64,000 bases of DNA, taken from a bacterium (GTDB lineage Bacteria > 4484-113 > JAFGCY01). A program made the position numbers and the translations under genes. Position 1 is the stretch's first letter; the number at the start of each line of letters is the position of its first letter. Below are positions 8,989 through 17,619 of this stretch, piece after piece. The stretch lies in the NCBI GenBank assembly GCA_016932385.1, contig JAFGCY010000096.1, positions 1 through 64,000 on the forward strand, given 5' to 3'. Below the pieces are notes generated by a model that was not told the origin of the DNA, did no database searches, and was given only the letters and a program-made list of their open reading frames with translations.

Positions 8989-11900
8989 CTAGACCCCCCG
9001 TGCCGCTAAATGCAATTCGCCCGCCGGAATTGACCCCAGTTCGGTAACCATCATCCGCTGCTCGTTGCCGCGCCTGATTGCCATCAGCAAAGCTCCCGCC
9101 GTATCCAGGCTGGTGATCACCGGAATATTGTGCTCGACCGCCTCGCGGCGAATCCGCCGGGCCTCCAACTCGGCCTTCTGATTGTCGCTGACCGTGTTGA
9201 TGACCAGTTGGAACCGGTTGCTTAAAATTTCGTCGACAATGTGCGGCCGCCCTTCCGACAGCTTGCGCACGCTGCGCGCCTCGATCCCGTGGCTGCGCAG
9301 AAACTCGGCCGTTCCCGCCGTGGAATAAACGGTAAAGCCCAACTCGGCAAATCCCCGAATGACCTCCAGTGCATCGTCTTTGTCCTGATCGGCCACCGTG
9401 GCCAGCAGCGCCATGTTTTGGCACTGATCCAGGGTCTGGACCCGAATTCCGGCGGCGCTCATCGCCTTCTTCAAGGCCGTCGGGTAGTCGCCGGCAATGC
9501 CCATTACTTCACCGGTCGACTTCATCTCCGGGCCCAGGTGGACGTCCAGGTCGGTCAGCTTCTGGAAACTGAAAACGGGTGCCTTGACCGCGACCAGATC
9601 ACCCACCGGCTGCAGGCCCAGCGGGAAGCCGCTGTTGGCCAGCGAGTCACCCATAATGCCCAGCATCGCCAGCTTGATCATCGGCACCCCGGTGATTTTG
9701 CTGATGAAGGGCACCGTGCGGCTGGCCCGCGGATTGACCTCGATTACATAGACCTCGTCTTCGCGGTCGACAACGAACTGGATGTTGATCAGGCCCTGGG
9801 CGTGGATTGCGCGCGCGATCTTCGTGGCGTAATCGACGACCTTGTCGATGATCTGCTGGTTGAGCGTCTGCGGTGGATAAACAGCCATCGAGTCGCCGCT
9901 GTGGATGCCGGCGCGTTCGATGTGCTCCATCACGCCGGGGATGATCACGTTGACCCCGTCGCTGACCACGTCGACTTCCACCTCGCGGCCGGGGAAGAAT
10001 TTATCGATCAACAGCGGCTGCCCCATGAAGGCGTGGCTGTTGTCCTTGATGTAAGTCACCAGGTATTCAGAGTTGTAGACGACGCGCATCGCCCGGCCGC
10101 CGAGGACATAGCTCGGCCGGACCAGAATCGGGTAGCCGATCCGCTCCGCGACGTCGATCGCCTTGGTGTAGTCCATGACGGTTCCGCCGGGCGGCCGCGG
10201 GATGCCCAGCCTTTCCATCAGCGCATCGAAGCGCTCACGGTCCTCGGTCTCATCGATCGCGTCCTGGGTGATGCCCAGAATACGTACGCCGGACTGGGCC
10301 AAGGGCGCCGCCAGGTTGATCGCCGTTTGCCCGCCGAACTGGCAGACCACGCCCAGCGGCTTCTCGCGCTTGATGATTTCGTGCACGGACTCGTAGCTGA
10401 GCGGTTCGAAGTACAGGCTGTCGGACACATCAAAGTCGGTAGAGACGGTTTCGGGATTGTTGTTGACGATGACAGCCTCGTAACCGAGTTCCTGCAGGGC
10501 GATCAGCGAGTGCACCGAGCAATAATCAAACTCGATGCCCTGCCCGATCCGAATCGGCCCGCTGCCCAAGACAAGCACCTTGCCCTTTTTGCCGGACTTC
10601 TGGCCCTTTTGCCGCTCGCTGATCAGCACATCGCTTTCTTCTGCATAGCTGCTGTAGAAGTACGGCGACTGGGCGAAGAATTCGGCGGCGCAGGTATCGA
10701 CCGCCTTGTAGGACGGCTCGGTATGCAGCTGGTGGCGTAGCATCGCGACCTGCGAATCGTCGACTTCCAGGATCCGCGCGGCCAGCTCATCGCTGAGCCC
10801 GCAGCGTTTCAGTTCCGCCAGCAGCTTGGAATCCATGACGCTGCCGGCCTTGCGCAGGTCCAGTTCCAGCTTGACCATCGCTTCGAACTTCTCGATGAAA
10901 TAGTGGCTCATGCCCGTCAGCCGGTGCAGATACTCGGCAGAGTAGCCGCGATAGATGGCCTCGAACAGCGCGAACACGCGCCCGTCGGTGGGCTCGGCCA
11001 GGAATTTGTGCAGGTCGCGGTCGCTGATGTCCTTCCAGCGGTTGGTGCGGAAGCTCCTAAGCTTGACCTCCAGGCTGGCCAGCGCCTTCAAAAACGCCCC
11101 CTCGAAGGAGCGATCGATACTCATCACTTCGCCCGTGGCTTTCATCTGCGTGCCCAGGTGCCGGTCGGCCTCGCGGAACTTGTCGAACGGCCACTTGGGG
11201 ATTTTCAGTACGACATAGTCCAGCGCCGGCTCGAAGCTGGCCATCGTCTGGCCCGTGACATGGTTGACTATCTCGTGCAGGCGCTTGCCCAGGGCAATCT
11301 TGGCCGCCACCCGGGCAATCGGATAGCCCGTGGCCTTGCTGGCCAGGGCGCTGGAGCGGCTGACGCGCGGATTGACCTCGATTACGTAGAACTTCAACTC
11401 CGAGGGATGCAGCGCGAATTGCACATTACAGCCACCCTCGATCTTCAGCCCGCGGATGATTTTCAGCGCGGCGCTTCTGAGCAGCTGGTATTCCACGTCG
11501 GAAAGCGTGAGGCTGGGCGCGACGACGATGCTGTCACCGGTGTGGACGCCCATCGGGTCGAGGTTTTCCATGTTGCAGACAGTGATGCAGTTGTCATCGG
11601 CGTCGCGCATCACCTCGTACTCAATCTCCTTCCAGCCGATCACGCATTCCTCGATCAGGATCTGGTTGTTCATGCTCTGCAGCAGGCCGGTTGTCACGTA
11701 ATCGATCAGCTCCTTCTGGTTAAATGCGATCCCCCCGCCGGTGCCGCCCAGCGTGTAGCCGGGCCGGATAATCAGCGGAAAACTCATCTTTTTACCGATC
11801 GCCATCGCCTCTTCGAAGCTTTCGGCAATGTAACTCTCCGGAATTGGCATGTCCAATTCCTGCATCGTGGCCTTGAACTGCTCGCGGTCCTCGGCGCGCT

Positions 11901-12264
11901 TGATCGTTTCGAAGCTCGTGCCCAGCAGTTTCACGCCGTACTTTTGCGGAATGCCGCATTGCCACAACTCGGTGGCCAGGTTGAGCCCGGTCTGCCCGCC
12001 GAGTGTCGGCAGGATCGCATCGGGCCTCTCGATGGCGATAATCTCCTCCAGGTGGGGAATATCCATCGGCTCGATATAGACTCGATCGGCCGTTTCACGA
12101 TCGGTCATGATCGTGGCGGGGTTGGAATTGACCAGCACCACCTCCACACCTTCCTCGCGCAGGCTGCGACAGGCCTGGCTACCGGCGTAGTCGAACTCGG
12201 CGGCCTGCCCGATCACGATCGGCCCGCTACCGATCACCATCACTTTGCGCACGGATTCATCCAT
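8989..12264 (-). CDS. carB: Carbamoyl-phosphate synthase large subunit
   Basis: 1091 residues, full length. It makes carbamoyl phosphate from bicarbonate, ammonia (delivered by CarA) and two ATP, for pyrimidine and arginine synthesis. Both ATP-grasp halves are visible: the first opens with KVMVIGSGPIVIGQAAEFDY and the second with KVLVLGSGPIRIGQGIEFDY around residue 560. The C-terminal MGS-type allosteric domain begins near residue 945 (STAGTAEFLRSHGIEARSV). An AGGAGT Shine-Dalgarno precedes the ATG at 12264. carA is not adjacent and not in this window. The gene diverges from the crotonase gene across 126 bp. Confidence 0.97.
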   Translation of the reverse strand: MDESVRKVMVIGSGPIVIGQAAEFDYAGSQACRSLREEGVEVVLVNSNPATIMTDRETADRVYIEPMDIPHLEEIIAIERPDAILPTLGGQTGLNLATELWQCGIPQKYGVKLLGTSFETIKRAEDREQFKATMQELDMPIPESYIAESFEEAMAIGKKMSFPLIIRPGYTLGGTGGGIAFNQKELIDYVTTGLLQSMNNQILIEECVIGWKEIEYEVMRDADDNCITVCNMENLDPMGVHTGDSIVVAPSLTLSDVEYQLLRSAALKIIRGLKIEGGCNVQFALHPSELKFYVIEVNPRVSRSSALASKATGYPIARVAAKIALGKRLHEIVNHVTGQTMASFEPALDYVVLKIPKWPFDKFREADRHLGTQMKATGEVMSIDRSFEGAFLKALASLEVKLRSFRTNRWKDISDRDLHKFLAEPTDGRVFALFEAIYRGYSAEYLHRLTGMSHYFIEKFEAMVKLELDLRKAGSVMDSKLLAELKRCGLSDELAARILEVDDSQVAMLRHQLHTEPSYKAVDTCAAEFFAQSPYFYSSYAEESDVLISERQKGQKSGKKGKVLVLGSGPIRIGQGIEFDYCSVHSLIALQELGYEAVIVNNNPETVSTDFDVSDSLYFEPLSYESVHEIIKREKPLGVVCQFGGQTAINLAAPLAQSGVRILGITQDAIDETEDRERFDALMERLGIPRPPGGTVMDYTKAIDVAERIGYPILVRPSYVLGGRAMRVVYNSEYLVTYIKDNSHAFMGQPLLIDKFFPGREVEVDVVSDGVNVIIPGVMEHIERAGIHSGDSMAVYPPQTLNQQIIDKVVDYATKIARAIHAQGLINIQFVVDREDEVYVIEVNPRASRTVPFISKITGVPMIKLAMLGIMGDSLANSGFPLGLQPVGDLVAVKAPVFSFQKLTDLDVHLGPEMKSTGEVMGIAGDYPTALKKAMSAAGIRVQTLDQCQNMALLATVADQDKDDALEVIRGFAELGFTVYSTAGTAEFLRSHGIEARSVRKLSEGRPHIVDEILSNRFQLVINTVSDNQKAELEARRIRREAVEHNIPVITSLDTAGALLMAIRRGNEQRMMVTELGSIPAGELHLAARGV

Positions 12265-12378
12265 GTCGGACTCCTGGGATGGACGCGCACCGGCCCTGCC
12301 GAACGAGGGTTCCTCCGCTGGCGCCGGTGGAATAGCAACTCACTAAAAGCTGATTATACACCCGCCTTCTTCCGGCAT

Positions 12379-12384
12379 TACAAT
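12379..12384 (+). promoter_or_regulatory. -10 element 6 nt before the crotonase start (leaderless type)
   Basis: TACAAT at 12379-12384 ends 6 nt before the ATG at 12391, so transcription would begin at or next to the start codon. A TATACA 18 nt upstream (12355-12360) could be the -35. No Shine-Dalgarno is present. Confidence 0.5.
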
Positions 12385-12390
12385 GTAAAT

Positions 12391-13179
12391 ATGGATACAC
12401 ACCGCAGCCTGGATGTTTATACTGAGAATTCCGTACTTTGGGTCTGGTTGAACCGGCCAGACATCCGTAATGCCTTCAACCCACAGATGATCGCCGAGTT
12501 GACCGAGGCTTTTCGCGCGATCGAACCGGATACCGCCCTGCGTGCGGTAGTCCTGGCTGGCCGTGGCAAGGTGTTCTGCGCCGGCGCCGATCTGAACTGG
12601 ATGCAGGAAATGGCGCGGTATACCCAGCAACAAAACCTCGCGGATGCCCTGGACCTGGCCGATATGCTGGCGGCCATTGACGCATGTCCGGTACCGCTGG
12701 TGGCGCGGGTGCAAAAAGCGGCCTTCGGCGGCGCGCTGGGGCTGATCGCTTGTTGCGACAGCGTGATCGCCACCGCGGATTCGCGGTTTGCCTTCAGCGA
12801 GGTGAGGCTGGGGATCAGCCCGGCAACGATTGCGCCGTATGTGTTCAACAAGATCGGCGCCGCCGGTACCCGCGACCTGTTCCTCTCCGGCGAGGTGTTT
12901 TCCGCCGACCAGGCGCTGCGCTGCTCGCTGATTCACGCGCTCGTGGAGGAATCGGACCTTGATGCGGCGCTGAACGCCAAATTGGCTGACCTGCTCAAGG
13001 CCGGGCCGGTCGCGGCCCGTCGCACCAAGCAGTTGATCAAGCTACTCAGTGGCAGAGTGTCCGGCGATCTGCGCCAGCAGACCGCCGAGTTGATCGCGGA
13101 ACTGCGTACTTCAAAAGAAGGCCAGGAAGGTTTGGGTGCCTTCCTGGCCAAACGTGATCCTAACTGGTTGAGCGGCTAA
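12391..13179 (+). CDS. liuC: Enoyl-CoA hydratase/isomerase family, methylglutaconyl-CoA hydratase-like
   Basis: 262 residues, the usual crotonase length. The CoA-ester oxyanion-hole segments are present: GRGKVFCAGADLNWM (~residues 58-72) and KAAFGGALGLIACCDSVIA (~110-128), followed by SRFAFSEVRLGISPATIAPYV. The LNWM and GISPATI(A/S)P(Y/F)V features are those I associate with methylglutaconyl-CoA hydratase (LiuC/AUH) of leucine breakdown, so I prefer that over a generic beta-oxidation hydratase. No other leucine-degradation gene is nearby, which weakens the assignment. The ATG is preceded by a -10 element rather than a ribosome site. Confidence 0.8.
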   Translation: MDTHRSLDVYTENSVLWVWLNRPDIRNAFNPQMIAELTEAFRAIEPDTALRAVVLAGRGKVFCAGADLNWMQEMARYTQQQNLADALDLADMLAAIDACPVPLVARVQKAAFGGALGLIACCDSVIATADSRFAFSEVRLGISPATIAPYVFNKIGAAGTRDLFLSGEVFSADQALRCSLIHALVEESDLDAALNAKLADLLKAGPVAARRTKQLIKLLSGRVSGDLRQQTAELIAELRTSKEGQEGLGAFLAKRDPNWLSG

Positions 13180-13191
13180 CACCGCCCGTTA

Positions 13192-14073
13192 TTACAGGCT
13201 GCTGCCGCTGCCCTGCTGATGCCAGTCAGCCGGGAACTGGAAATCCACATAGTAGTGGACATACTCCGGCAACAGGTACTTCACGACCTCGTCGCAGTAA
13301 TGCGGGTGGTACACCTTGAGGATGTAGTCCGTCGGATCGTCCGATTCCTCGCAGCAAACCTCTTTCAGCGAGCTCGTGCCGGTCGGATTCGGAACCACGA
13401 CTTCCATGTAATATGAACCGTCATCCTCGGTGACAGTCGCCTCGAGGAAGACACCTTCGTGGAAATATTGGACGAATGCGTTTGGCAGCTTTGCTCCGGT
13501 ATGCGCCTTGACCACGCCCTGGAAATCCTTGACGATGCCGATTTCCGGCGGTTCCACCAACTGGTAGCGGAAGATCAGCTTGAACCGCTGCGGAGTGGTG
13601 GCCGGTCCGGCCTCGCCGTCGCTGCTGACGAACACCGCGCTGATCCAGTAGCGCTCGTTCGGGCTCAGCTGAGCCCCTTTGAACTCGCTGATCTCGATGA
13701 TCTGGGGCGAACTTTCATAGGGCACAGTCACCGCGTCGATGTTCGCCGGCAACGTGCTGGGAATCGGGTCCAGATAGCCCTTAGCCTCATTGGCCGTCAG
13801 CGGATCGTCCTCATTTGGATCAAACTTCAGGCAGTAACGAATCACGCTGACGTCTGTGCCCGTCGGATTTGGATTGGTCACGACGATGCGGACATACAGG
13901 TCATCGTCCGACTGCGAAGTAACGTGGGATGCCGTATTGGCGCGCGTCACCTCGCCGTCCAGCTGGGGAGCAAGCGTAGGCGCGGGACCGTCAACGCCAC
14001 CCCCGCCGCCGCAACTAAGGGCGAAAACAGCGATTCCGGCCGCGATCATGCCGAAAACAATACGTCTGAACAT
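13192..14073 (-). CDS. Lipoprotein with carboxypeptidase-regulatory-like C-terminal domain
   Basis: 293 residues. Residues 1-21 are a lipoprotein signal (FALS before Cys21), followed by a Gly-rich run. The middle (~40-185) looks like a beta-sandwich; around 190-245 the pattern GVVKAHTGAKLPNAFVQY ... DDGSYYMEVVVPN is that of a carboxypeptidase-regulatory-like or 'CarboxypepD_reg' beta fold. Four Cys residues occur near the C-terminus (CCEE, CDEV and others). No catalytic motif is seen and the function is unknown. A GGAGG site lies 6 nt before the ATG. The 225 bp upstream (14074-14298) are A/T-rich with several promoter-like hexamers and one 5-bp hairpin, but no gene. Confidence 0.6.
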   Translation of the reverse strand: MFRRIVFGMIAAGIAVFALSCGGGGGVDGPAPTLAPQLDGEVTRANTASHVTSQSDDDLYVRIVVTNPNPTGTDVSVIRYCLKFDPNEDDPLTANEAKGYLDPIPSTLPANIDAVTVPYESSPQIIEISEFKGAQLSPNERYWISAVFVSSDGEAGPATTPQRFKLIFRYQLVEPPEIGIVKDFQGVVKAHTGAKLPNAFVQYFHEGVFLEATVTEDDGSYYMEVVVPNPTGTSSLKEVCCEESDDPTDYILKVYHPHYCDEVVKYLLPEYVHYYVDFQFPADWHQQGSGSSL

Positions 14074-14298
14074 TTCCTACCTCCATGCGCTGGTTTTGTG
14101 CTCCTGCGCGCCCGCTATATCATCGTACATGAGCACACGATACATTGTCCATAAAATCAACCATATTACAAGTTCACAATAATTATTAGTTATTAAATAT
14201 GAATCAAAGCTATGCTGAATCGACTCTGCTTCGAGTCTGAATTCCACGGGATACTCATTCCCAGATTGCCTGCGTGAGTCGCCGGGGGCCAGCCGATG

Positions 14299-16362
14299 CT
14301 AAAACCCCAGCAGTTGAGTTTCGATACTGCGCCGTCGGTCTTTCACGTACTGCTTCAGTTCGTCCACGCGATTCAGATAGCCATCTTCGTCGAATTGCCG
14401 GCAGGGATCGGCCAGGACATCCGCTAACACTTTATCAACGGCCACGTCGATCCTGTCCAGCACTTGTTCCTCGCTGAATGACCACTCCAGAGCTTCGGCC
14501 AGGCTGGCTTTAAACTCATCGCGCAACGCCGGCGACTTGTAATACAAGACTGTGATCTGGCTTTTGTTACAGGCGAAATCCAAAGGCTGTTCTGCGTCAA
14601 TCCGCTGGATCTTCTGGCCCTCGACCTGATCGAAGCGATGCATGTGCCCCCAGCTGAAATCAAGGTCCCAGGGAATGATCATCCATCTGCCCGTGCCGTA
14701 GCCATCGAAGTACAGGTAGAAGTTATGCATCCAGTTATCGTGGGCGCTGATCAACCGGCAGGCGACAAGGTAGTTGGTCAAGGCATCCAGGTCGACCAGT
14801 TGGCCCAGAGCCTCGGCTGGCTCGGCTGGGTCGCTTTGCATGATCGCGTCCAGCGCATCGGCCAACTGCGCCAAGCTATCGAAGCCAGGGCTGTCACCCA
14901 GCTGCTTTTCGAACTCGCCGCCGAAATCCTCGGCACACTCGCGCGGATACAGGGCGGCATTGTACTCGGCCTTGTACAGGTCGCCACGGTTGTCCAGGCC
15001 GCTGGCGGCCAACCACTCACCCCGGGGGTTCTCGACCTCCGTATACAAGCCGGCGAACCGGTCATTGATACGCAGATGAACAAAACGCGCGCGCGGCGTT
15101 GTCACACCCAGCTCCAACATCAGGTCATAGGCCAGCTTTTCGCGCAGCATCGTCGGATCGGTACAGACGGGATTCAGGTTAAGGATCCGGCGCTTGTAGC
15201 CCCATTCGGGATCGTCGTACGCTGTCTTCTTGTCCAGCTTCACCTTCCAGGCCATCTTGGGATACTGGCGGCTGTTCCGTCCGCGCAGGCGGACCTCGGC
15301 TTTTTCGAACTCCCGCCCGGCGATCGTAATGTCCGCCTTGCGATACTCCTCGGAGTATGGGTGTGATTGCAGAAAGTCCCAGTTCTTGTCGGAAAAGTGC
15401 AGCTCGTACACTGGCAGCTGCGTCTTGTAGGCTGCGATGGATCCAAGCTGCTGGGTGTATCCATCCGCTCCGGCCAGGCTAACCTGGTAATCGCCCTCCC
15501 CGGCCAGCTGCACGCGAAAACTGGCGATTCCAGCTGTAAACGGCGAGGATTCCAACACGCTGAAGCCCTGATTTTCGCAGCTCAACTCACAGGCGACGTC
15601 ATAGTCCGGACAGATCCGGCCGTTTTGATCGCAGGAAAACGCGTTGAATTCCAGCGGATAACCGCAGGCTGACCGTTGCGGCAGATCGGTTTGATAACTG
15701 AAGCAATAGCCAATTGCCAGGTCAAGTCCGACAATCACCCGATGGATCCGAACGCTGTTAGCCGATTCAACCTGGATCAGTAGATAGGCGAATCCTGCAT
15801 CGCTGATTACCTGGGCATCAGCCGGCACACACAAAGCTGTTTGCGAAATCTGGCCTGCCTGTGGACTGGAGCAGCCATCATCCTCAAGACTTGAATCGTT
15901 CTCGCCCATTGACCCGGTCGGCTGCCGATCTGGTTGGTCTACCGCATACCCCAGTGTGATCCACCGCGGCGACTGGAAATCAGCCAGTGAAACTAGACAG
16001 CTATTAGCCCTGGGGCGCTCCTCTTGGCTGTCCGGTTTCAACAACTCGATTTCGACGGAGTGGATCACATCGCCTTGGATCAGCCGGCCGATTCTGTATA
16101 CGACATAGCCAGGTTGAGCCCCGGGCTGCAGCGACGCGTCCTCCCATTTCCAGAAGGCCTCCCCGCCGGACTCGGCAAACCAGGCACCCGCCTGCTCGAC
16201 ACGACTGGTGGTAATCACCGGGGCTGCAGTTACTTCTCGCCGCGTTAACTCGGAAATCGAAAGCGGGGCGCGATGATTGGCTTGGTTGCCTGCATCCCCT
16301 TCACAACCACTGAGAACGGCCAGCAATATTACGAGGAGAAACGTTGCTCCGCGTGATCCCAC
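14299..16362 (-). CDS. CotH kinase-like family lipoprotein
   Basis: 687 residues. Lipobox LSG precedes Cys20, so the protein is probably membrane-anchored outside the cytoplasm. An N-terminal ~330-residue extension rich in Cys has no family I recognise. The CotH domain starts near residue 335 (YELHFSDKNWDFLQSHPYSE), continues with VRLRGRNSRQYPKMAWKVKL and ends around 600 with HNFYLYFDGYGTGRWMIIPW and DLDFSWG, the signature of this protein-kinase-like fold. Spore-coat CotH phosphorylates coat proteins; here a sporulation role is not implied. GTG start with AGGAAG upstream. It follows tRNA-Val by 44 bp and may share its promoter. Confidence 0.8.
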   Translation of the reverse strand: MGSRGATFLLVILLAVLSGCEGDAGNQANHRAPLSISELTRREVTAAPVITTSRVEQAGAWFAESGGEAFWKWEDASLQPGAQPGYVVYRIGRLIQGDVIHSVEIELLKPDSQEERPRANSCLVSLADFQSPRWITLGYAVDQPDRQPTGSMGENDSSLEDDGCSSPQAGQISQTALCVPADAQVISDAGFAYLLIQVESANSVRIHRVIVGLDLAIGYCFSYQTDLPQRSACGYPLEFNAFSCDQNGRICPDYDVACELSCENQGFSVLESSPFTAGIASFRVQLAGEGDYQVSLAGADGYTQQLGSIAAYKTQLPVYELHFSDKNWDFLQSHPYSEEYRKADITIAGREFEKAEVRLRGRNSRQYPKMAWKVKLDKKTAYDDPEWGYKRRILNLNPVCTDPTMLREKLAYDLMLELGVTTPRARFVHLRINDRFAGLYTEVENPRGEWLAASGLDNRGDLYKAEYNAALYPRECAEDFGGEFEKQLGDSPGFDSLAQLADALDAIMQSDPAEPAEALGQLVDLDALTNYLVACRLISAHDNWMHNFYLYFDGYGTGRWMIIPWDLDFSWGHMHRFDQVEGQKIQRIDAEQPLDFACNKSQITVLYYKSPALRDEFKASLAEALEWSFSEEQVLDRIDVAVDKVLADVLADPCRQFDEDGYLNRVDELKQYVKDRRRSIETQLLGF

Positions 16363-16406
16363 TTAGACTTCCTATAAGAAGCGTCCCGATCTTATCGTCC
16401 GGGTAA

Positions 16407-16483
16407 TGGTGGGCGCGGAGGGACTCGAACCCCCGGCCTTCTGGGTGTAAACCAGATGCTCTAGCCAGCTGAGCTACACGCCC
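16407..16483 (-). tRNA. tRNA-Val (anticodon UAC)
   Basis: Read leftward, the cloverleaf is complete: 7-bp acceptor stem GGGCGTG/CGCGCCC (one G-U pair), D-arm GCTC/GAGC, anticodon stem TCTGG/CCAGA with loop TTTACAC (anticodon TAC), and T-arm with GGTTCGAGTCC. The 3' CCA is encoded (16407-16409). Length 77 nt including CCA. It decodes GUA and, by wobble, GUG. Confidence 0.97.
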
Positions 16484-16500
16484 ATTCTCCCTTGAAACCT

Positions 16501-16516
16501 GCCGGCTTTTGCCGGC
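16501..16516 (-). other. Hairpin in the tRNA-Val leader
   Basis: GCCGGC-TTTT-GCCGGC is a perfect 6-bp inverted repeat lying between the tRNA promoter and the mature 5' end. It would form a compact hairpin in the precursor leader. Confidence 0.5.
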
Positions 16517-16529
16517 TGAGAACCACGGG

Positions 16530-16538
16530 ATTATACCA
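16530..16538 (-). promoter_or_regulatory. Extended -10 promoter of tRNA-Val
   Basis: On the minus strand TGGTATAAT (16538-16530) is an extended -10 with the full consensus hexamer. No good -35 is seen. Transcription would begin near 16523, giving a leader of about 40 nt before the tRNA. Confidence 0.6.
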
Positions 16539-16573
16539 ATGCCGCCGAAGAAACTCTATCCCTCGGCGGCATT
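16538..16573 (-). terminator. 11-bp inverted repeat downstream of ilvE (possible terminator)
   Basis: AATGCCGCCGA (16538-16548) pairs with TCGGCGGCATT (16563-16573) around a 14-nt loop. It lies after the ilvE stop and abuts the tRNA-Val -10 element. No U-run follows in the ilvE direction, so it could instead be an operator-like or mRNA-stabilising structure. Confidence 0.4.
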
Positions 16574-16594
16574 GTTACGTGTTGAACCGGTTTG

Positions 16595-17524
16595 TTAGCC
16601 GATGCCGGCAGCCTGTTTGGCTGCAGCCTGGGCGGGAATCTCGGTGTAATGTCCCGGCCGCATCGCATATTCCATCCACTTGCTTCTCAGCAGGGTGAAG
16701 ATCTTGCCCGGCTTGCGGTCGCCGATCGGCCGGCTGTCGATCTCGACCACCGGAATCAAGTCGGCCGCGGTACCGGTCAGCCAGCACTCATCCGCCGTGT
16801 ACAGGTCGTAAGTCAGGAAGGTGCCCTCCTCGACCGGAATCCCGTTTTCGTGGGCCAGTTCCATGATGCTGTCCCGGGTGATTCCCTGGAGGATGCCGTG
16901 GAAGGGGGCCGGCGTGAAGAGCTTGCCGTGCTTGACGAAGAAGATGTTGTCCGCCGTGCATTCGCCGACATAGCCTTCTTGTGTCAACATCACGCCTTCG
17001 TCAGCGTTGGCACGGTTGACCTCGATCAGCCCCAGGATATTGTTCAGGTAGTTCAGCGATTTAACCCGCGCCGGCAAGCTCTGGACGCTGTTCCGGCGGG
17101 TATTGCAAGTGATCACGTTAAGGCCTTTCTGGTAGAGCTCTTCCGGATAGAGCTTGATGGAGGCGGCAATGCTGAAAATCGTCGGCTGGCCTGAGCATTT
17201 CTTCGGGTTGATTCCCAGGTCACCGACTCCGCGCGTCGCCACGAGACGGACGTAGGAGACGCCCTCGTGCAGCCCGTTGACCGCGATCGATTCGCAGACG
17301 ATGTCCATCAATTCCTGTTCTGAATAGCCCAGGTTGATTTCCAGGAAATGCGCGCTGTCGAAAAATCGGTCGATGTGCTCCTTGAGCTTGAACACCTTGC
17401 CATCCCACGCCTTGATGCCCTCAAACAGGCCGTCGCCGTAGAGCAGGCCATGGTCAAAAACACTGACCTTCGCCTCTTCCTTGGTCACGTACTTTCCATT
17501 CAGCCAGATCAACATGTCCGACAT
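16595..17524 (-). CDS. ilvE: Branched-chain-amino-acid aminotransferase
   Basis: 309 residues, PLP enzyme of fold-type IV. It transfers the amino group between glutamate and the 2-oxo acids of Leu, Ile and Val. Family features are LIWLNGKYV at the N-terminus, VFDHGLLYGDGLFEGIKAW (~residues 23-41), the Schiff-base lysine within ARVKSLNYLNN (~155-165) and DEGVMLTQEGYVGECTADNI (~180-200). A GGGAGG site 6 nt before the ATG at 17524 decides the start. A separate promoter upstream suggests its own transcript, apart from the preceding leftward genes. Confidence 0.92.
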   Translation of the reverse strand: MSDMLIWLNGKYVTKEEAKVSVFDHGLLYGDGLFEGIKAWDGKVFKLKEHIDRFFDSAHFLEINLGYSEQELMDIVCESIAVNGLHEGVSYVRLVATRGVGDLGINPKKCSGQPTIFSIAASIKLYPEELYQKGLNVITCNTRRNSVQSLPARVKSLNYLNNILGLIEVNRANADEGVMLTQEGYVGECTADNIFFVKHGKLFTPAPFHGILQGITRDSIMELAHENGIPVEEGTFLTYDLYTADECWLTGTAADLIPVVEIDSRPIGDRKPGKIFTLLRSKWMEYAMRPGHYTEIPAQAAAKQAAGIG

Positions 17525-17584
17525 GCGATGCCTCCCGGGATATTATCTTGCGGATTGCCGGATGAACTCCGACGTGATGTTATC

Positions 17585-17593
17585 AGTATAGCA
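17585..17593 (-). promoter_or_regulatory. Extended -10 promoter of ilvE
   Basis: TGCTATACT on the minus strand (17593-17585) matches an extended -10. The predicted leader is about 55-60 nt and ends with the GGGAGG ribosome site. No strong -35 is visible. Confidence 0.45.
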
Positions 17594-17619
17594 ACTGCTC
17601 TGGTTCTGCGCCAGCATAA

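Noticed and set aside
9241-10740. Second 499-codon open frame antisense to carB
   Set aside because: Shadow of a high-GC conserved gene; composition is atypical and no ribosome site or homology is seen.
10903-12390. Very long rightward open frame antisense to carB that runs into the crotonase gene
   Set aside because: Its translation is rich in His/Arg/Gln and has no family likeness. carB on the other strand is certain. The real crotonase start is ATG 12391.
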